Shown: positions 5,228 to 7,691 of the stretch, in pieces
Numbering within the stretch: position 1 is the first letter of the stretch
Layout: the number at the start of each line of letters is the position of its first letter
NCBI GenBank assembly: GCA_031259095.1
Contig: JAIRLW010000495.1
Location: 1 to 7,691 of the forward strand
DNA from: Planctomycetaceae bacterium
Lineage (GTDB): Bacteria; Planctomycetota; Planctomycetia; Pirellulales; Thermoguttaceae
Direction of reading: 5' to 3'
DNA length: 7,691 nucleotides
Program-made: the position numbers and the translations under genes
Notes under the pieces: generated by a model
Database searches by the model: none
Told to the model about the DNA's origin: nothing
The model's input: the letters and a program-made list of their open reading frames with translations, nothing else

Positions 5228-7366
5228 GTGTCAACATCCTCTGTTGCTAAATTAGATGCTATTTTCAAACCGAAATCAGTTGCCGTTGTCGGCGCCTCGA
5301 CCAAACCCGGTACCGTTGGGAACGATTTACTTTTAAACCTTGTGCGCGATAAATTTTCAGGCAAGATTTATCCGGTCAACCCCAAAGCCGATGAAATTCA
5401 CGGCGTTAAAGTTTACAAAACGCTCGGCGATATTCCCGATGAAGTCGATCTTGCCGTTTTAATTGTTCCCGCTAAAGTCATTCCCGGTCTGGTGCAAGAA
5501 AGTAAAGCGAAAGGCGTTAAAGGTCTTGTGATCATTTCCGCCGGTTTCAAGGAATCCGGTCACGAAGGAGCCGAACGGGAAAAAGAACTCACCAAATTAG
5601 TCCGTGAAGCCGGAATCCCGCTTATCGGTCCCAATTGTCTCGGCGTTATCAACCCGCAAATCAATCTGAATGCCTCCTTCGCCGCAAAAATCGCGTTGAA
5701 AGGCAATCTCGGATTTATTTCTCAAAGCGGTGCGCTTTGTACTTCCGTTCTCGACTACGCCGAAGCCCGACAAATCGGTTTCAGCAAGTTTGTTAGTTTT
5801 GGAAACAAAGCAGACGTTAAAGAAACCGATCTGCTCGAATATCTGGCGGATGATCCTGAAACGAAAGCAATTGCGTTGTATCTCGAAGACATCGGCGACG
5901 CCAAACGGTTTATCGAAGTCGCGTCAAAAACGTTTTGGGAAAAAGAAAAACCGATTCTTTGTCTCAAATCCGGTCGTTCAGCGGAAGGCGCGAAAGCGGT
6001 CAGTTCGCACACCGGATCGCTTGCCGGTTCCGATGCGGTTTACGAAGCGGTGTTGAAACAAGCCGGAGTTCAACGTGTAACCACTATCTCCGAACTCTTT
6101 GATCTGGCGGCTCTTTACACCACACAACCGTTGCCGAAAGGAAATCGGTTGGCGATTATCACGAATGCGGGCGGTCCCGGAATTATGGCGACAGACGCGG
6201 CCATTGCTGCCGGATTGAAACTTGCGAAACTGGAAGACAGTACCAAAGAGAAACTCAAACCGCCAGTGTTGCCAGAGGCTGCCGCACTCAATAATCCGGT
6301 TGATGTGATCGGCGATGCTCACAGTGATCGTTATCAGGCTGCAGTTGAAACGGTCATGAACGATCCGAATGTCGATATGGGCGTTGTTCTGCTTACTCCG
6401 CAATCGATGACCGATTCCGACAATTGCGGTAAAATTTTGCCCGATGTCATCAAAAAAATCGGAAAACCGGTTGTTGCGGCGTTTATGGGCGTTAAACAGG
6501 TCGAGGAAGGCGTTAATTATTTAGTAAAAAACGGCGTTCCGAATTATGCTTTCCCGGAAGACGCGGTCAAATCGCTGGCTGCCGCAACACGGTTGGTTGA
6601 CACAAAATCAATCGCCAAAAGAGAATACGTCGAATACAAAGACGTTGACATTGCCAATGCCAATAAAATTATTGCGGATTATCTTGGCAATCAGTCGGAA
6701 AAATATCTGACGCAAGCCGATTGCCGACCATTATTTGAATGTTATAAACTGCCGTTGCTCAAAAGCGGAATTGCCCAATCTGCGGATGAAGCGGCAAAAA
6801 TTGTTTCGGGAATTGGTATTGATAAAAAGGTGGTGATGAAAGTGATGTCGGCGGAGGTTGTCCATAAATTCGACGCGGGCGGCGTTTTGCTCAATATCGA
6901 AGGCGTCGACGGAGCCAAAACCTGTTACGACAAAATTTACGCCAATATTGCCAAAAATGTTCCCAGTGCGAAAATCGACGGGATTTTGATTGAAGAAATG
7001 GCGGAAAAAGGAGTTGAGGTGATTGTTGGTTGTAACCGCGACGGTCTTGGTCCGCTGATGATGTTTGGTCTTGGCGGGACATTGGTTGAATTGCTGAAAG
7101 ATGTTTCATTCCGTTTGGCTCCGATGTGGAAAGTAACAGCAGAACAAATGGTTCGTGAAATCAAAGCGTTTAAGGTACTCGACGGTTATCGCGGAACGCC
7201 GAAATGCGATCTCGACGCGGTGGTCGATACGATTTTACGAATGGCGGCTCTTGCGGTGAACCATCCGGAGGTGGCGGAATTTGATGTCAACCCGTTGATT
7301 GTCCATGCCGAAGGAAAAGGCGCATCGGTTGCCGATAGCCGTGTTATGTTGCGAAAACCGCGTTAA
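5228..7366 (+). CDS. Acetate-CoA ligase (ADP-forming), fused alpha-beta subunits
   Basis: NDP-forming acyl-CoA synthetase of 712 residues. It converts acetyl-CoA (or another acyl-CoA), ADP and phosphate into the free acid, CoA and ATP, a one-enzyme route for fermentative ATP. The alpha part comes first. It has a CoA-binding Rossmann domain (about 8-105; KSVAVVGASTKPG at 16-28), a flavodoxin-like ligase domain containing LGFISQSGAL (161-170), the phosphorylated histidine His261 in SSHTGSLAGSD, and a third domain opening with LAIITNAGGPGIMATDA. The beta ATP-grasp part starts near 485. It has the second histidine His546 in VVHKFDAGGV, FGLGGTLVELLKDVSFRLAP (613-632), and the metal-binding EFDVNPLIV (684-692). 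Both phosphotransfer histidines are present, so it is probably active. Phe548 replaces the Ser/Thr commonly found after HK. The enzyme is cytosolic. Substrate choice (acetyl-, propionyl- or aryl-CoA) cannot be read from the sequence. Confidence 0.93.
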   Translation: MSTSSVAKLDAIFKPKSVAVVGASTKPGTVGNDLLLNLVRDKFSGKIYPVNPKADEIHGVKVYKTLGDIPDEVDLAVLIVPAKVIPGLVQESKAKGVKGLVIISAGFKESGHEGAEREKELTKLVREAGIPLIGPNCLGVINPQINLNASFAAKIALKGNLGFISQSGALCTSVLDYAEARQIGFSKFVSFGNKADVKETDLLEYLADDPETKAIALYLEDIGDAKRFIEVASKTFWEKEKPILCLKSGRSAEGAKAVSSHTGSLAGSDAVYEAVLKQAGVQRVTTISELFDLAALYTTQPLPKGNRLAIITNAGGPGIMATDAAIAAGLKLAKLEDSTKEKLKPPVLPEAAALNNPVDVIGDAHSDRYQAAVETVMNDPNVDMGVVLLTPQSMTDSDNCGKILPDVIKKIGKPVVAAFMGVKQVEEGVNYLVKNGVPNYAFPEDAVKSLAAATRLVDTKSIAKREYVEYKDVDIANANKIIADYLGNQSEKYLTQADCRPLFECYKLPLLKSGIAQSADEAAKIVSGIGIDKKVVMKVMSAEVVHKFDAGGVLLNIEGVDGAKTCYDKIYANIAKNVPSAKIDGILIEEMAEKGVEVIVGCNRDGLGPLMMFGLGGTLVELLKDVSFRLAPMWKVTAEQMVREIKAFKVLDGYRGTPKCDLDAVVDTILRMAALAVNHPEVAEFDVNPLIVHAEGKGASVADSRVMLRKPR

Positions 7367-7384
7367 GTTTGGCAAAACATCATC

Positions 7385-7578
7385 TACTTGTCCCGTTTAC
7401 TTGTCTCGTTAGGGACAAAATGTTGGTAGAAAAATTGATCAAAAACACGCGTCCCGTTAGGGATGAAATGTTGGTGAAATCAGAAACCGATCATTAATTT
7501 TACCAACATTTCGTCCCTACGGGACGAGCATTTTTCATCAATGTCATTATTCTACCAACATATTGTCCCTATGGGACA
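7385..7578. repeat. Foldback array of four GTCCC/GGGAC hairpin-tail repeats
   Basis: The unit is a 5-7-bp hairpin (GTCCC, 3-4-nt loop, GGGAC) followed by a tail close to AAATGTTGGTAGAA. Copies A (hairpin 7401-7418, tail to about 7431) and B (7450-7465, tail to about 7480) are on the plus strand. Copies C (7512-7526, tail back to 7497) and D (7564-7578, tail back to 7550) are on the minus strand. B (7450-7480) pairs with C (7497-7526) with one bulge and two G-U pairs. A can pair with D over 20 of 21 positions of hairpin arm plus tail, and part of the spacer between A and B also matches the spacer between C and D inverted. A 13-bp tandem copy with one mismatch (7385-7397, 7398-7410) precedes A. 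The array starts 18 bp after the ligase stop codon, so the ligase mRNA 3' end probably folds into it. It could stop transcription or protect the transcript. Confidence 0.85.
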
Positions 7579-7691
7579 GAAGTATAGAAATAATTTTTAT
7601 GACTGCAAAAAATATATTTTAAAAATTTTTCTAGCGTTCACGGGCTGGTTGCTAAAATAGGTGAAAAATTTCAGGTTCGATGCAAGATGGT
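7579..7691. other. AT-rich tail with no recognised gene
   Basis: Two AT-only palindromes stand side by side: AAAATATATTTT (7609-7620) and AAAAATTTTT (7621-7630). After them a frame opens at GTG 7661, directly behind an in-frame TAG, and runs for ten codons to the window edge. There is no Shine-Dalgarno, and the stretch is too short to call a gene. It may be the start of a gene or of another repeat beyond the window. Confidence 0.35.

Noticed and set aside
5143..5364. Minus-strand 73-codon frame across the acetate-CoA ligase start
   Set aside because: It overlaps the ligase coding region, its ribosome-binding site and the right arm of a repeat, and resembles no known protein. It is a shadow frame.
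7672..7685. AGGTTCGATGC resembling a tRNA T-loop
   Set aside because: No acceptor, D-arm or anticodon arm can be placed around it.
7661..7691. Possible start of a coding region at GTG 7661 running to the window edge
   Set aside because: Only ten codons are visible, no Shine-Dalgarno precedes it, and an in-frame TAG sits directly before it. This is too little to call.

Overview
The window reads as ordinary chromosomal DNA of a moderate-GC bacterium with AT-rich intergenic gaps full of short dispersed repeats. I lean towards Planctomycetota, possibly an anaerobic or host-associated lineage. The reasons are a CinA whose C-terminal deamidase site is degenerate, an AlaC-type aminotransferase with an extra N-terminal segment, a fused ADP-forming acetyl-CoA synthetase, and mostly absent Shine-Dalgarno sequences. 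This placement is an inference from protein style and was not tested.

Layout. Four genes lie on the minus strand. In transcription order they are a periplasmic adaptor (HlyD/membrane-fusion type, 4798-3587), an AlaC-like aminotransferase (3426-2128), a small protein with a possible fibronectin-III fold (1929-1552), and CinA (1419-187). Gaps of about 130-200 bp separate them, so a tight operon is unlikely. A 429-bp divergent gap (4799-5227) separates them from one plus-strand gene, a 712-residue fused alpha-beta acetate-CoA ligase (ADP-forming), at 5228-7366. No tRNA, rRNA, CRISPR array, transposase or phage gene was recognised.

The most unusual content is between the genes. Three intergenic elements of about 100-114 bp (2015-2128, 3458-3556, 5047-5154) share one design. 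Each has imperfect inverted outer arms, a right arm starting AAGTTTTT(A/G)G, and a core of degenerate 10-bp units beginning TCGA, i.e. one motif per helical turn. The core of the third contains a perfect 40-bp palindrome. A second, unrelated repeat system follows the acetate-CoA ligase. It has four copies of a hairpin-plus-tail unit (GTCCC-loop-GGGAC followed by AAATGTTGGTA), two in each orientation, so that 7401-7578 forms one nested foldback. A similar hairpin sits at the left edge.

The genes do not form an obvious pathway. The ligase would make ATP from acyl-CoA (typically acetyl-CoA to acetate). The aminotransferase would interconvert pyruvate and alanine. The adaptor belongs to an export system whose other parts are not here. 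CinA is a nucleotide-repair or salvage-type protein, probably with only its N-terminal activity intact.
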